A DNA stretch of 48,137 bases from positions 1 through 48,137 of the IMG/VR virus record IMGVR_UViG_3300009593_000028; one strand, given 5' to 3'. Each line of letters begins with the position of its first letter. Position 1 is the first letter of the stretch. The stretch is from a virus. The notes under the pieces were generated by a model, which made no database searches, was not told the DNA's origin, and was given only the letters and a program-made list of their open reading frames with translations. Positions 30,117 to 39,252 of the stretch are shown here, one piece after another. Position numbers and translations under genes: made by a program.

Positions 30117-30145
30117 ATTATACTAGATTATAGGAAGTTTGTCAA
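30117..30145 (-). promoter_or_regulatory. Sigma70 promoter for the uvsW block, leaderless geometry
   Basis: On the minus strand: TTGACA (30145-30140), 17-bp spacer, TATAAT (30122-30117), then 6 bases to the ATG at 30110. A second TATAAT lies within the spacer. Confidence 0.87.
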
Positions 30146-30979
30146 GTGTTTTATTGGTAAACCTTGACTTATTTCATCAATTGTCCACTCGGTATAAGCT
30201 AAATCGTTAACCCATTGTGTTCTATCAGGCATTCTTGGATTGTCTATATACGTGAGTTGATGGTTTCCAACGTCCCATGCTAAACTATCAGGCCCAACAA
30301 AAACTGGAATTCCTTCTAATACTGCTTGTGTAGCAGGGTTACTAGACCAATTAACAACAGCATATACATCAGTAAGATCAAAGTCAAAGTCGTCATATGT
30401 GTTAGGAACCTTAACTGGTTCTTGAACTTTTACGTTAGGAAATTCAAATTCTATACCAGTTATTGGACATCTTGGGTGAGGTCTAACTATTATTTCTCTA
30501 TTAGTGTGTTGTCTTATTTCTTCTATACAACCAAATGCCCAAGTTGGAACAGTATGTTGATTACGCCATTGATGGCTTTGTGCATGTTGGCAGGCAATAA
30601 CTATTGAGCCGTTATCGTTATTGTGTTTCCATGTTTTGCATTTTAACCCAAGGAGTTCAGCTCGTTCTGGTCCATTTCCTTGTGATCCAAAGCAGGCTTC
30701 TCTATTAATTCCGTTAATACCTACTTTCCAGGTATGACCTCTTTTAATACCACCTACTTCAAGTACAATTACTTTTCTATTTTCTCTTTGGGCTCTGTCC
30801 CATATATCTTTGTTCCCAGCCATTCGACCGTACCATAGTACACTCCAAATAACGTCGATATCACAACCCAAAGTATTGTACACCACAGTATGACCATGAA
30901 GCCGAAGACTATCAGCAAAAGCAGAAAAAATAGGCTTAGAGTTGAGTGCACCATTGTCTGTCCATAAACTAAATTTCAT
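30128..30979 (-). CDS. Capsule-synthesis-like glycosyltransferase, paralog 1
   Basis: About 283 residues (start at 30979; 30994 is the alternative). The C-terminal half carries the pattern of the Capsule_synth (KpsS/KpsC-like) GT-B group: IIVRPHPR, then VVNWSSNPATQAVLEGIPVF, then a Trp-rich LAYTEWTIDEISQG end. KpsC/KpsS enzymes transfer Kdo in capsule synthesis. Three more proteins with this layout are encoded at 31811, 32748 and 45172. The donor is unknown; Kdo is a hypothesis. Confidence 0.72.
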   Translation of the reverse strand: MKFSLWTDNGALNSKPIFSAFADSLRLHGHTVVYNTLGCDIDVIWSVLWYGRMAGNKDIWDRAQRENRKVIVLEVGGIKRGHTWKVGINGINREACFGSQGNGPERAELLGLKCKTWKHNNDNGSIVIACQHAQSHQWRNQHTVPTWAFGCIEEIRQHTNREIIVRPHPRCPITGIEFEFPNVKVQEPVKVPNTYDDFDFDLTDVYAVVNWSSNPATQAVLEGIPVFVGPDSLAWDVGNHQLTYIDNPRMPDRTQWVNDLAYTEWTIDEISQGLPIKHLTNFL

Positions 30980-31823
30980 TCCAATATTTTTCATTCCTGG
31001 ATTGCATTAAGTCTTTACGTAAACTATGACCAACATTCTTTCTATCACCCTTCATGTGATCAATCCAATTACCAAGTATAGAGTTAATTAGTGGATGTCC
31101 TCCACCGCCGGTCTTTGCTGTATTTACATAGATATCTTCACTATAATCCAAAACTTCAGGATATTCTTGACGCATTCTGTTTAGGATATCTCCAAAAACA
31201 TAACTGTCGTGCCATTCTTCTAATAAAAATATTCCATTGTTCGGGTCTTCGTATACTCTTTCGAATTCTTTTAAAAACTTTTGACAAATTGGATTTTTAA
31301 TATTCAATCCATAAAATCCGCACTCTGGCCAAGTTTGTGATCCTTTACCTCTACCTACGTATGTAATCCATTTATCATTTGGTAAAAGTTTAATAAAATC
31401 TTCATATGACCAAGGAGTATGTATATAACTATCAGCGTCCATCCATACACACCAATCTGTTGATTTTTCACAAGCCGCAAATACTGAGTAAACTTTATTT
31501 GCAAAACGTATAGCGTCCCATTTAAATTTCTTATGATGATCACGTGGGCGTCTAGCTTTTATATCGTCAGGTGGAATACCATTTGCTTTAGGTTCGTTCC
31601 TCCAAGTCCTTTTAAATTGCATTAACTTAGGTAATGTTGCTTCTTGACTTTGTATAATAATTTGTTCAGGATCTGGATTTTCTGGATCGCAACATTCAGT
31701 ATAACAATACAACTGAATGCGTTTGTCAACGTTCTTTGCAAATGATTCTAGGAATCGCTTGCCATATAAGTTATACCCTTCTTCATGAAAAGTAGTTACA
31801 ATTTTAATGTCTAATCCGTCCAT
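30969..31823 (-). CDS. GT-A-type glycosyltransferase-like protein
   Basis: A 284-residue protein with an IVTTFHEEGYNLYGKRFLES opening and a DxD-like metal motif WMDADSY, followed by a catalytic-domain C-terminus with GGGGHPL. It looks like a nucleotide-sugar transferase acting on a surface glycan. The start at 31823 has GAGGAAA upstream and overlaps the previous gene by 13 bases; the frame is open back to 31850. Acceptor unknown. Confidence 0.75.
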   Translation of the reverse strand: MDGLDIKIVTTFHEEGYNLYGKRFLESFAKNVDKRIQLYCYTECCDPENPDPEQIIIQSQEATLPKLMQFKRTWRNEPKANGIPPDDIKARRPRDHHKKFKWDAIRFANKVYSVFAACEKSTDWCVWMDADSYIHTPWSYEDFIKLLPNDKWITYVGRGKGSQTWPECGFYGLNIKNPICQKFLKEFERVYEDPNNGIFLLEEWHDSYVFGDILNRMRQEYPEVLDYSEDIYVNTAKTGGGGHPLINSILGNWIDHMKGDRKNVGHSLRKDLMQSRNEKYWNEI

Positions 31824-32755
31824 GCCCATTTCCTCATGTGTTCCCAACATTTTCCTGCTTTTAGTTCATCTAATCGCCAATGGCTCATAGCTACTCTTCG
31901 TAACCATGATTCTCTATCAAATTCAAAGTTAGGATGTTCAATCATATTTAGATCTTTATTTGCAACTTCTGCCGCTTGACTACTTGCAGGATCTAATACA
32001 AATACAGGAACACCTTCTATAGCAGAAACAACTCCTGGACTACTATTATGACTTATAACACAATACGCATCGTGTAAGTCTTTTAGTAATGATACACTTG
32101 GAGAAGAATATCTTACTTTATGTCCTATTGCTTGTAATTGCATCATATGTTTATGATTCTTTTTATCACCTGGATGAAATCTTATCATTATTGGTCTATC
32201 AGTAATTGGTTTTAATTTTCTTAATAATCCATGTAACCATTCAATAATTGGCATACCATTCATAGACCAACCCGAATCTCGTTGACATGTTATAAGAATA
32301 TAGTCGCCATGTTTCTTCCAAGGTTTAATTTGTAAACCTAATTTATCTCTCATGGTTGCCCATCTTTGAGGATCAACTTGATTATCGCAATATTCTCCTG
32401 TATTTGGAAATATGCCATCATAGCTATATCTTAAATAAGTATTTTTATTTCCTGGGTCATAAGCTAAAAATAAATTTGCATCTGCAATAACAGTTCTTCT
32501 ACGCATTTCTTTTTGTCCATTTAAAACATTTCTACGTAAATTTAAATGAGGAACATGTTTACTTTGCGGATGAACGTATCCTTGTAATACACCAACGTCA
32601 GCAGGTTCAAATGTAAAAGACGTAACTAATTGTCCTTTGTCTCCACATTTATTAACACCTTCAATGAAGTATTCTAACAGTTTAGGCTTTTCAGGATTTT
32701 TGTTTCCTGGAGGTATTGCCGCCATATAAGCGTTTACTTTTAATGGCTTACTCAT
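31811..32755 (-). CDS. Capsule-synthesis-like glycosyltransferase, paralog 2
   Basis: A 314-residue member of the same family as the gene at 30128. Shared landmarks are MIRFHPGDKKNH, CVISHNSSPGVVSAIEGVPVF and the closing MSHWRLDELKAGKCW. It differs in the N-terminal half, as expected for different acceptors. It overlaps the next paralog by 8 bases, so they are probably made together. Confidence 0.75.
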   Translation of the reverse strand: MSKPLKVNAYMAAIPPGNKNPEKPKLLEYFIEGVNKCGDKGQLVTSFTFEPADVGVLQGYVHPQSKHVPHLNLRRNVLNGQKEMRRRTVIADANLFLAYDPGNKNTYLRYSYDGIFPNTGEYCDNQVDPQRWATMRDKLGLQIKPWKKHGDYILITCQRDSGWSMNGMPIIEWLHGLLRKLKPITDRPIMIRFHPGDKKNHKHMMQLQAIGHKVRYSSPSVSLLKDLHDAYCVISHNSSPGVVSAIEGVPVFVLDPASSQAAEVANKDLNMIEHPNFEFDRESWLRRVAMSHWRLDELKAGKCWEHMRKWAWTD

Positions 32756-33593
32756 CGTACAATCTCATTTCTTCTATCAATCTTAAAGCATATCCACTAT
32801 TAAATTCAGCAATGGTATATTGACAATATGCTAGATAGTTTAATAAATTTTGAAACACTCTAGCTTCTGGATAAAATGGCTTTTCTATATCTGCTAAATT
32901 TCTATTTGCAACAGAGTCAACACAACTAGGAGCCATTGTAAATGCTGGTATTCCATAATGCATTGCTTCTAATGCCGCCATACTTTGATACGTTACAACT
33001 GCATGTATATTTTGTTTAAAGCACTGAGCCGCAACTGAATGTTCTTTAATCCTATCTGGACGCAATCCTTTATTTCTTACAATAATATTTCTGTTAGTGT
33101 ATTTTTTTAATTCATTAATAGTATCGTTTACCCACGTATCTCTATCAACTTTATAAAATTGACAAGGCTTCTCTGATGGTGTTACAATTAATATAGGACC
33201 GTTTTGATCGGCCGGGTTTTTTCTTCCTACGTATGTAAGGTAAGGAGCACGTTGTAACATTAAGTTAAATCTATCTGGTGGAGCATCAGGCATTATTTTA
33301 GTATGCTGAATATTATTTTTAACAACTCTATACCATACTTTTTTCTTCATTAAGTTGCCTATATACCCGTTGTCAACATAATAAAAAGGTCTTCCGGTTT
33401 CCCAGCACTTCCAAATTTCTTTACGTTTAGTCATACTTCTAAAAGTTACAGGGATATCTTTTGGCCAGGGAGATTCTTGTAATTTACTTGATATATCTTT
33501 TCGATCAATTACAAGGGCATTAGTACCAACTTGCCAATGCTTTAGAATTTCATCACTACCATCGATCATTAACATCGTTGGTTTATTTTCCAT
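32748..33593 (-). CDS. Capsule-synthesis-like glycosyltransferase, paralog 3
   Basis: A 281-residue member of the family. Shared landmarks are NIIVRNKG with a following arginine, VVTYQSMAALEAMHYGIPAF and LAYCQYTIAEFNSGYALRL. The pocket segment (TYQSMAALEA) is close to the TYHSMAAVEA of the paralog at 45172. The ATG follows GGAGAAAGTA and overlaps the upstream gene by 11 bases. Confidence 0.75.
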   Translation of the reverse strand: MENKPTMLMIDGSDEILKHWQVGTNALVIDRKDISSKLQESPWPKDIPVTFRSMTKRKEIWKCWETGRPFYYVDNGYIGNLMKKKVWYRVVKNNIQHTKIMPDAPPDRFNLMLQRAPYLTYVGRKNPADQNGPILIVTPSEKPCQFYKVDRDTWVNDTINELKKYTNRNIIVRNKGLRPDRIKEHSVAAQCFKQNIHAVVTYQSMAALEAMHYGIPAFTMAPSCVDSVANRNLADIEKPFYPEARVFQNLLNYLAYCQYTIAEFNSGYALRLIEEMRLYDE

Positions 33594-34293
33594 TACTTTC
33601 TCCGTGCATCATATTATGTAATTCATTTTTCCAAAGCTGATGGTATGTACAATATCTATAATTTTCAAACCATGGACCACCTTCGGTATAGTGAATAGCT
33701 TTTGGTTTTCCGTCTTTTGGTTCACTATACCAATCAACTAACCAATTCCATTCGTGTCCAATTGACCCAACTTCATTATCGTCGAGCCAAGCAAATCTAT
33801 GTAAGTACTTTCCTGTAGTTTCTGGATTATTAACTAATTCTGTAGTTACTGCTTTATTCTTTTCATGTCCACAATTCCAAAGCACTACACTACTCCAATT
33901 TTTTCTAGGATAAAGTGTTTGTGTTTGGCCGTCCATTTTCATTCCTGGCGGAGGTGTGTGATCATGTTGGGCACACATTACAGCTTTGTTCTCGTCAGCC
34001 ATATCAAATAACTTTTGTACATCTTCTAAGAAGATAACATCGCAATCACAAAACAACGCCCACCCTGTAAAATTTGTAAGCTCAGGAACTAAAAATCTAC
34101 TAAACGTAAATTCTGTAGATCCAAGTTTATCAGTATCTCTAGAATACCAACCTTGCTCTTTTAAGTCAGTTAACTTTAATGGTATAACTTCTACGTTCTT
34201 ATTTCTTGCTTCAAGACTGTGTTTACAAACTTGCCAAGCAACATCTTCTCTGGTATCATAACCAACAAATACTTTTAATTTATCTTCGCTCAA
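33583..34293 (-). CDS. Glycosyltransferase, nucleotide-sugar type (DxD)
   Basis: A 236-residue protein if started at TTG 34293, which has GGAGGA 5 bases upstream and gives a 14-base overlap. The ATGs further upstream give longer overlaps. It opens KVFVGYDTREDVAWQV and carries LFCDCDVIF (DxD metal site, 83-85). MDGQTQTLYPRKNWSSVVLW, FAWLDDNEVGSIGHEWN and AIHYTEGGPWF follow. This set is common in uncharacterised GT8-like proteins of bacteria and phages. Donor and acceptor unknown. Confidence 0.82.
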   Translation of the reverse strand: MSEDKLKVFVGYDTREDVAWQVCKHSLEARNKNVEVIPLKLTDLKEQGWYSRDTDKLGSTEFTFSRFLVPELTNFTGWALFCDCDVIFLEDVQKLFDMADENKAVMCAQHDHTPPPGMKMDGQTQTLYPRKNWSSVVLWNCGHEKNKAVTTELVNNPETTGKYLHRFAWLDDNEVGSIGHEWNWLVDWYSEPKDGKPKAIHYTEGGPWFENYRYCTYHQLWKNELHNMMHGESNGK

Positions 34294-35047
34294 TGTCTTC
34301 CTCCACGCATTCTTCGCCATACTGTATCTCAACAACCTTTAATGGCTTATCTGTTTCATTAGCTAACATGTGCCATTGTCCTTTGCGAATATGTAACGAC
34401 TTGTGTGTTTCATATTTTTCTAAAGTAATATCTGTGGATACGTCTAGTCCGTATACTGACGCTACTCCTTCTGATACAAACCAATGTTCTGCTCGCTTCT
34501 CGTGTCGTTGCATACTCAGTCTTTCACCTGGGTTAACTGTAAGTTCTTTAACTTTAACTTCAGGTCCATTCTCATGCAAGACTCTATAATAACCCCAATT
34601 CCTTTCAGTTTTGGGTTCTTTCCATTCTTGTAATATCCAACTAGACGAATTTGCTTTTGTATCTCCACCAATGCCATATTCGAACATTACACTAGGATCT
34701 TGACCATAAATTTTAACTTCTGGCGTATTATCCTTACCTCTATCGCCACCGTTTGCAAATACTATTGTCTTGTTATAACCACTTGTAGCCTTTAACTTAA
34801 ATATTGCACCACAAGCACTTCCATCTGAATCGTCCCAAGAAAGTGTTTCGTCTACCATAGACAAATTGCTTACAATCGTATTGCGTTCTTCAAAAGGCAT
34901 AAATGCTTGTCCTTTTTTCTCAACTAACCAATCATCAGAATTTATTCCAACAACAAGTTTATCGCCTAACTTCTTAGCTTCGTCGAATAGACTTATGTGT
35001 CCTGAGTGTAGTGGGTCAAACCCACCTGTTACTAACACGATCCTCAT
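34280..35047 (-). CDS. Cytidylyltransferase-like plus cupin fusion
   Basis: A 255-residue two-domain protein. Residues about 1-135 are a HxGH nucleotidyltransferase (VTGGFDPLHSGHISLFDEAK, His14 and His17), as in the nucleotidyl-transfer domain of HldE. Residues about 150-250 are a ManC-type cupin (NWGYYRVLHENGPEVKVKEL, SMQRHEKRAEHW). It may activate a sugar phosphate and isomerise or bind it. I do not recall this fusion in T4-like phages. A late-like CATAAATA lies just upstream. Confidence 0.82.
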   Translation of the reverse strand: MRIVLVTGGFDPLHSGHISLFDEAKKLGDKLVVGINSDDWLVEKKGQAFMPFEERNTIVSNLSMVDETLSWDDSDGSACGAIFKLKATSGYNKTIVFANGGDRGKDNTPEVKIYGQDPSVMFEYGIGGDTKANSSSWILQEWKEPKTERNWGYYRVLHENGPEVKVKELTVNPGERLSMQRHEKRAEHWFVSEGVASVYGLDVSTDITLEKYETHKSLHIRKGQWHMLANETDKPLKVVEIQYGEECVEEDIERR

Positions 35048-35052
35048 GTAGA

Positions 35053-35060
35053 TATTTATG
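35053..35060 (-). promoter_or_regulatory. Possible late promoter motif
   Basis: CATAAATA on the minus strand, 5 bases before the ATG of the nucleotidyltransferase-cupin gene at 35047. It fits NATAAATA, but the distance would make the mRNA nearly leaderless. Confidence 0.4.
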
Positions 35061-35071
35061 TATGTACTTAA

Positions 35072-35734
35072 CTATGGTTTTACGAAATGGTAAGTTAAGC
35101 TATTAAAGCCTTTAATAGGCTTACCAAATGCTTTTATAATCTCTGTTTGCATTCTTCCTAAAACACTTTTTTGAAATTTTAAGTTTGTTTTTAAGAATAA
35201 TACACCACCTGGATTAAGATGTTCAAACATATTATGATGCCAAAAGTGCCAGTCTTGCTCAGTATATTCACGCCCCCTTATATCATTAAATTGTGTTCTA
35301 AGCAATGTAATAACATCATACTTTTGTGGCAATGCAACACGTTCTTGTGGCATTAGTTTTAATTCAGATAAGTTAAGATTGTAGTGCTTATGTATTTTAT
35401 AAACCGGATCATCTAAGCGTTTTTGTACTTCAGTTCCTTGTACATTATGGCCTAATTCACTACATAATTTTAAAAATTGTCCTGCGCCAGTTCCGATATC
35501 TAATATTGATAATTTTTTATATCTTAGATTTAAGTAATTTATAAATGCAACTTTCTCTGCTGTTTTCCTGTCATTAGGAGGAAAATAACCTTCCATAGCA
35601 TAAACTGTATCACTATGTTCCTTAGACCATTGTTCTGTAAACGAATCGTATAATATAGATCTTGCCCATTCAAGTTCTCCACCTGTACAGTTTTGTAAAC
35701 TTCTATCACTTCTATATTGCTTAAGGTCTATCAT
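35072..35734 (-). CDS. Class I SAM-dependent methyltransferase
   Basis: A 220-residue methyltransferase-fold protein. Motif I is SILDIGTGAGQFLKL, followed by an acidic end to beta-2 (GTEVQKR) and NPGGVLFLKTNL late in the fold. It probably methylates a sugar or small molecule. It lies in the glycan island, 3 bases from its upstream neighbour. Confidence 0.82.
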   Translation of the reverse strand: MIDLKQYRSDRSLQNCTGGELEWARSILYDSFTEQWSKEHSDTVYAMEGYFPPNDRKTAEKVAFINYLNLRYKKLSILDIGTGAGQFLKLCSELGHNVQGTEVQKRLDDPVYKIHKHYNLNLSELKLMPQERVALPQKYDVITLLRTQFNDIRGREYTEQDWHFWHHNMFEHLNPGGVLFLKTNLKFQKSVLGRMQTEIIKAFGKPIKGFNSLTYHFVKP

Positions 35735-35737
35735 ATT

Positions 35738-36397
35738 TTATTTACTTGTTGTTGATTTAATTCCTTGTACTTTTGTAAAGTACGGTTTGTGAATTCTTAA
35801 CCAAGGACATAACTGCTTACACATAATTGCATCGTTAGGCCACCAGCCTATTTCATTTTGTAATTTTATTACTTCTTTTGCGGCATGCGGTTTAATAATA
35901 TATGCACTATGCCCAGGTAATCCCTGTGGAATACTTTCTTCTGCTACCCACGGAACTTCTTGCTCACCCGAGTTGTCTAAATTATTATACAATCTCCAAT
36001 TAAACGTAGCATGGTCCGGATTGTTAATACTAATAGCACCTCCTTCAAATTCAAAAGGTGCAAACTGTCTTGTAAAAATAGCATCATGTTCTAAGATCAT
36101 TATTGCCTCGTTTAACTCAACACTCTTTTCCCATAGTCTATAATGACTACCTGCGGCCGCAATACGTTTAGTCATATCGTATGTCTGATATGGTTTTAGA
36201 GTTATTTCTGTAACAGGACATTTTGACTTTTTAGTATATGGCCATTTCCAGTTTACTTCCCACATTGTTTCAGGAACAATAGCTGTAAACTTTTCAATAT
36301 CTAATAAAGATCCTGTGTCAGTAACTGATTGAATACATCTGTCTGCATGTAGCTGGCTGTCTTCATGATTCGGTATTGCTATTACAAATGCTCTCAT
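35738..36397 (-). CDS. GT25-like glycosyltransferase
   Basis: A 219-residue protein. AAAGSHYRLWEKSVELNEAI followed by ILEHDAIF, and LPGHSAYIIKPHAAKEVIKL, match the GT25 (LPS glycosyltransferase LgtB-type) pattern, with the catalytic-region acidic pair in EHDA. A related protein is encoded at 43089. It overlaps the upstream gene by 4 bases. Confidence 0.75.
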   Translation of the reverse strand: MRAFVIAIPNHEDSQLHADRCIQSVTDTGSLLDIEKFTAIVPETMWEVNWKWPYTKKSKCPVTEITLKPYQTYDMTKRIAAAGSHYRLWEKSVELNEAIMILEHDAIFTRQFAPFEFEGGAISINNPDHATFNWRLYNNLDNSGEQEVPWVAEESIPQGLPGHSAYIIKPHAAKEVIKLQNEIGWWPNDAIMCKQLCPWLRIHKPYFTKVQGIKSTTSK

Positions 36398-36981
36398 TTT
36401 ACAACTTTTAAGATATAACTATCTTGCTTTTTCTTTGAACGCCAGTCGTGGTGTGTAACTGTATATTTTTCAATTGACTCTAAAAGGTTATTCCATTTTT
36501 CTTGTGTAAAATCATTTGCATGACTTTTAATCCAAGGGTGAGTCATTTTTACTTTATCTAAGTTCCAAACATCTTCTATATAATATGTGTCAGTAAACTC
36601 AATTAAGTTTTCAAAAGTTAAACGCTGTCCTTCTGGGGTATGTAATCCGTCATCAATAATAAAATCAAACTTCATTCCTAAGTTTTTAAAATGCTCATTA
36701 CATTCGGAAGAAGTACTATCTAATTTTGCATGATGAACTCTTGGATTATCTAGCATTGGTAAATCTGTTGGTTGTACTCTTTCAAAAGTATCTATGGTAT
36801 AAATGATAGCATTAGGAAAATAATCTAACCAAACATTAATACTTTCACCTCTAAAGGTTCCTACTTCTAAAATTTTAATAGGCTTATTACGCATTGGTTC
36901 AAAGTCTGCTTCGTACAACTCGCTATAACTATGCCAAATTTTTTCGCATTTATGCTTTTCAAATAGTTCAATCATTTTCAT
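36394..36981 (-). CDS. Class I SAM-dependent methyltransferase-like protein
   Basis: A 195-residue protein with motif I ILEVGTFRGESINVW, an acidic YTIDTFE after beta-2 and FDFIIDDGLHTPEG. This resembles the cephalosporin-hydroxylase/macrocin-methyltransferase group that acts on sugars. It overlaps both neighbours by 4 bases. Confidence 0.8.
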   Translation of the reverse strand: MKMIELFEKHKCEKIWHSYSELYEADFEPMRNKPIKILEVGTFRGESINVWLDYFPNAIIYTIDTFERVQPTDLPMLDNPRVHHAKLDSTSSECNEHFKNLGMKFDFIIDDGLHTPEGQRLTFENLIEFTDTYYIEDVWNLDKVKMTHPWIKSHANDFTQEKWNNLLESIEKYTVTHHDWRSKKKQDSYILKVVK

Positions 36982-37550
36982 AGTTGTACCTCAAACTGAT
37001 CAGCATGAAAGTTATTAAGCTCTAGTCCTGTATTTTTTATAAACTGATCTACTGCATCTTTTACGCCAGGCTTTTTAGGACCATAGTCGTCACCTAGTAA
37101 CTTACCACCTGGTTTAATTAACTCAATAGCTTTTGTTAAATCGTGTAAGCAACCTTCATAAGCATGACTAGCATCTACATAAATCCAATCTAGTTTATGG
37201 TCAAAAGTTTCAAACCATTCCGCAGTAGACATTCTGTGTATTGTTACAGGTCGTCCAAAGAATCTAACTTTAACTCCTTCGTATATACGATTGTAATACG
37301 ATATAAAGTCTTCCGGGTTTCTTGATTTTACCAATTTAGAGTAACGATCTAAATATGCTTCGTAGCCTCCAAATTCGTTTGACTCTTGAAAAACTTCAGG
37401 AGCCCATGCGTCAACTAAATGAATATGTCCTGCACGTTTTAGAAATTTTTCTGAACTGTCTCCTTGCCATACTCCAAGTTCAGCACCTTCACTTCCTTCT
37501 GGTATTCGCTTCCAGGTTTCATCTGTACCTGGATTTTTGCCAAACATCAT
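36978..37550 (-). CDS. Class I SAM-dependent methyltransferase (Methyltransf_24-like)
   Basis: A 190-residue protein with AELGVWQGDSSEKFL (motif I), DWIYVDASHAYEG and IKPGGKLLGDDYGPKKPGV. These segments are typical of small sugar methyltransferases. It is the first of a run of four coupled glycan-modifying genes (36978 to 35072). Confidence 0.83.
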   Translation of the reverse strand: MMFGKNPGTDETWKRIPEGSEGAELGVWQGDSSEKFLKRAGHIHLVDAWAPEVFQESNEFGGYEAYLDRYSKLVKSRNPEDFISYYNRIYEGVKVRFFGRPVTIHRMSTAEWFETFDHKLDWIYVDASHAYEGCLHDLTKAIELIKPGGKLLGDDYGPKKPGVKDAVDQFIKNTGLELNNFHADQFEVQL

Positions 37551-37562
37551 ATTATTTTATCC

Positions 37563-37757
37563 TCAATCAAAGTCTGTTCTAACTATATGTTTTCTCAATG
37601 CTCTTACAAGTTCTTCTAATTTATCTATTACTGATATTAAATTTTTATCTGTAATATAAGATTGGCGTTCACGTAACTTATCATATTCTTTTAGTGGAAT
37701 TGTTACTGTTCCGCCTTCGTTTTCATAACTTGCATCTTCTGATCTATCATCTGTCAT
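37563..37757 (-). CDS. Small coiled-coil protein
   Basis: A 64-residue protein: a polar N-terminus, a strand-like VTIPLKEYDKL and a helical end with heptad spacing (NLISVIDKLEELVRALRKHI). This resembles small phage proteins with an EYD(K/R)L motif. The ATG has AAAGGAG upstream, and TATAAT lies 13 bases further up without a convincing -35. Confidence 0.62.
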   Translation of the reverse strand: MTDDRSEDASYENEGGTVTIPLKEYDKLRERQSYITDKNLISVIDKLEELVRALRKHIVRTDFD

Positions 37758-37777
37758 ACAACTCCTTTGTTATTATA

Positions 37778-38476
37778 CTATTTAATCTCTTGGGCAAACC
37801 CGTGGACACTACTGTGAATATCGCCAAAGGGTTCTGATAACAATTGATACCAGCCCCATTGTGCAGGAGCAAGTTTACATTCTTTAATAAGTCTTCTACA
37901 TAATGCATGATCAAAGTGTTTTCTATGGTGTATTATAAACGTACTAGGTAAAAATCCGTACCAATCATCTTCGATATTAACAGCATTGTATCCAATTTCT
38001 TCAATCTTTCCAGATCCAAATTGTGGTCCTCTGTTGTCTCTAATCATAAATCCTACAGGTCCTTTTTCGTATGCTTTTCGTATCCAGTGATTTAGATCTA
38101 CTTGCCGATCTATTTGTGTGTTCCAATCAACTCTTATGATAAGATCAAATCTGTCAGGTATCTTTTTTAACAAATTGCTATGTGATATCATAGGCACTAT
38201 TCCAAAATAAAGTTCGTCCCAATTGATTTTTTGTTCAAGATATTTCTTAAACTTTGCGTGTTTAATTGTAGTCTTTTCAGAAGCTTCCATAGGATGATAA
38301 TGCCATTTAGGATAGTGCATTGTAAATAATCTGTCATGTAAGTTTCCTGGTACAAGATTTGTTTTATTAGAAAATGTATGGAAATAAAAATTACAGCCAG
38401 GAAGTTTTTGTTGTAGTTGCTCTACAATAATTGACTTTTTATCATTTACACCTGATATACAAACTGCTATTTGCAT
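37778..38476 (-). CDS. Putative polysaccharide glycosyltransferase
   Basis: A 232-residue protein starting MQIAVCISGVNDKKSI. YDLIIRV-type segment (FDLIIRVDWNT) and PSTFIIHHRKHFD resemble WavE-like LPS proteins, though weakly. The start at 38476 (ATG overlapping the upstream stop by 10 bases) is preferred to the ATG at 38494. Confidence 0.6.
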   Translation of the reverse strand: MQIAVCISGVNDKKSIIVEQLQQKLPGCNFYFHTFSNKTNLVPGNLHDRLFTMHYPKWHYHPMEASEKTTIKHAKFKKYLEQKINWDELYFGIVPMISHSNLLKKIPDRFDLIIRVDWNTQIDRQVDLNHWIRKAYEKGPVGFMIRDNRGPQFGSGKIEEIGYNAVNIEDDWYGFLPSTFIIHHRKHFDHALCRRLIKECKLAPAQWGWYQLLSEPFGDIHSSVHGFAQEIK

Positions 38477-39252
38477 GACTGAGCATCCATCCAAGTTTTA
38501 ATTTTGCCAGCAATTAGTTTATGTGTTTCTACTCCAGGATGACTTCCGTCTGCGGCAAAATCCATGCATGTATCTGGAGCATGTATATGATATGGTAAAA
38601 AGTTTATGTCTGGTTGGAAATATTCTCCCATTACGCCAGGCATTTCTGTAAAAAAATCCCACCATTTATGATTATTCCAGGAATTGTTTTCATGTTGTTT
38701 AAGCATATATTTTTCTGCTTCTACTCCTCCACCAATCCATATATGGTGTGACTGAACTCCTTTAGCTTTAAGGAACTCATGCATATGGTTTATTTTCATT
38801 ACTAGTTTTAAGTGTGCATCATATTCTTCCCAAAAGTTTTCAAAATAAAATTTATTTCTTTCCCAGGAACCTTTACCATACTGGTGATCTAAAATCTCTC
38901 TGCTCCAACCGTCGTCTACCCAGTTTACCATTCCGTTAAAACTATGGCCTCTTTTGTTATCTGCTAATATAGACATTCTTCCTAAGTATGTCCACATAAA
39001 AACTGCTACATCTTTGTTTCCGTAATTAAACCTTAAGCCCTCGTGCCATATCATGTCATTACTTGCTCCAGGCCAAGATTTATTTACAGGGTTATGTTTG
39101 TGGTTCATTAACTTACTTAAAATCTCAGGCCAAGCTAACTTACTAGAAATGTCTAATGGCCCTTTACCTTTTTCGTCCCAGCAATCTGGCAATCCATGCC
39201 CAAACGTATTAGAGTCTCCAAATGCTATTAATCGTTTGTTTACTTGTTGCAT
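38467..39252 (-). CDS. SGNH-type hydrolase-like protein
   Basis: A 261-residue protein with FGDSNTFGHGLPDC (Asp13, Ser14), GASND (62-66) and a C-terminal DGSHPG. These are the SGNH catalytic blocks. Its closest relative in the window is its neighbour at 39252, with which it shares the unusual GHGLPDC loop, so they probably arose by duplication. It may remove or transfer O-acyl groups on a glycan. Confidence 0.8.
   Translation of the reverse strand: MQQVNKRLIAFGDSNTFGHGLPDCWDEKGKGPLDISSKLAWPEILSKLMNHKHNPVNKSWPGASNDMIWHEGLRFNYGNKDVAVFMWTYLGRMSILADNKRGHSFNGMVNWVDDGWSREILDHQYGKGSWERNKFYFENFWEEYDAHLKLVMKINHMHEFLKAKGVQSHHIWIGGGVEAEKYMLKQHENNSWNNHKWWDFFTEMPGVMGEYFQPDINFLPYHIHAPDTCMDFAADGSHPGVETHKLIAGKIKTWMDAQSCK

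Noticed and set aside
37758-37778. TATAAT upstream of the small coiled-coil gene
   Set aside because: The -10-like sequence has no usable -35 at 16-18 bases, and AT-rich DNA gives such matches by chance.
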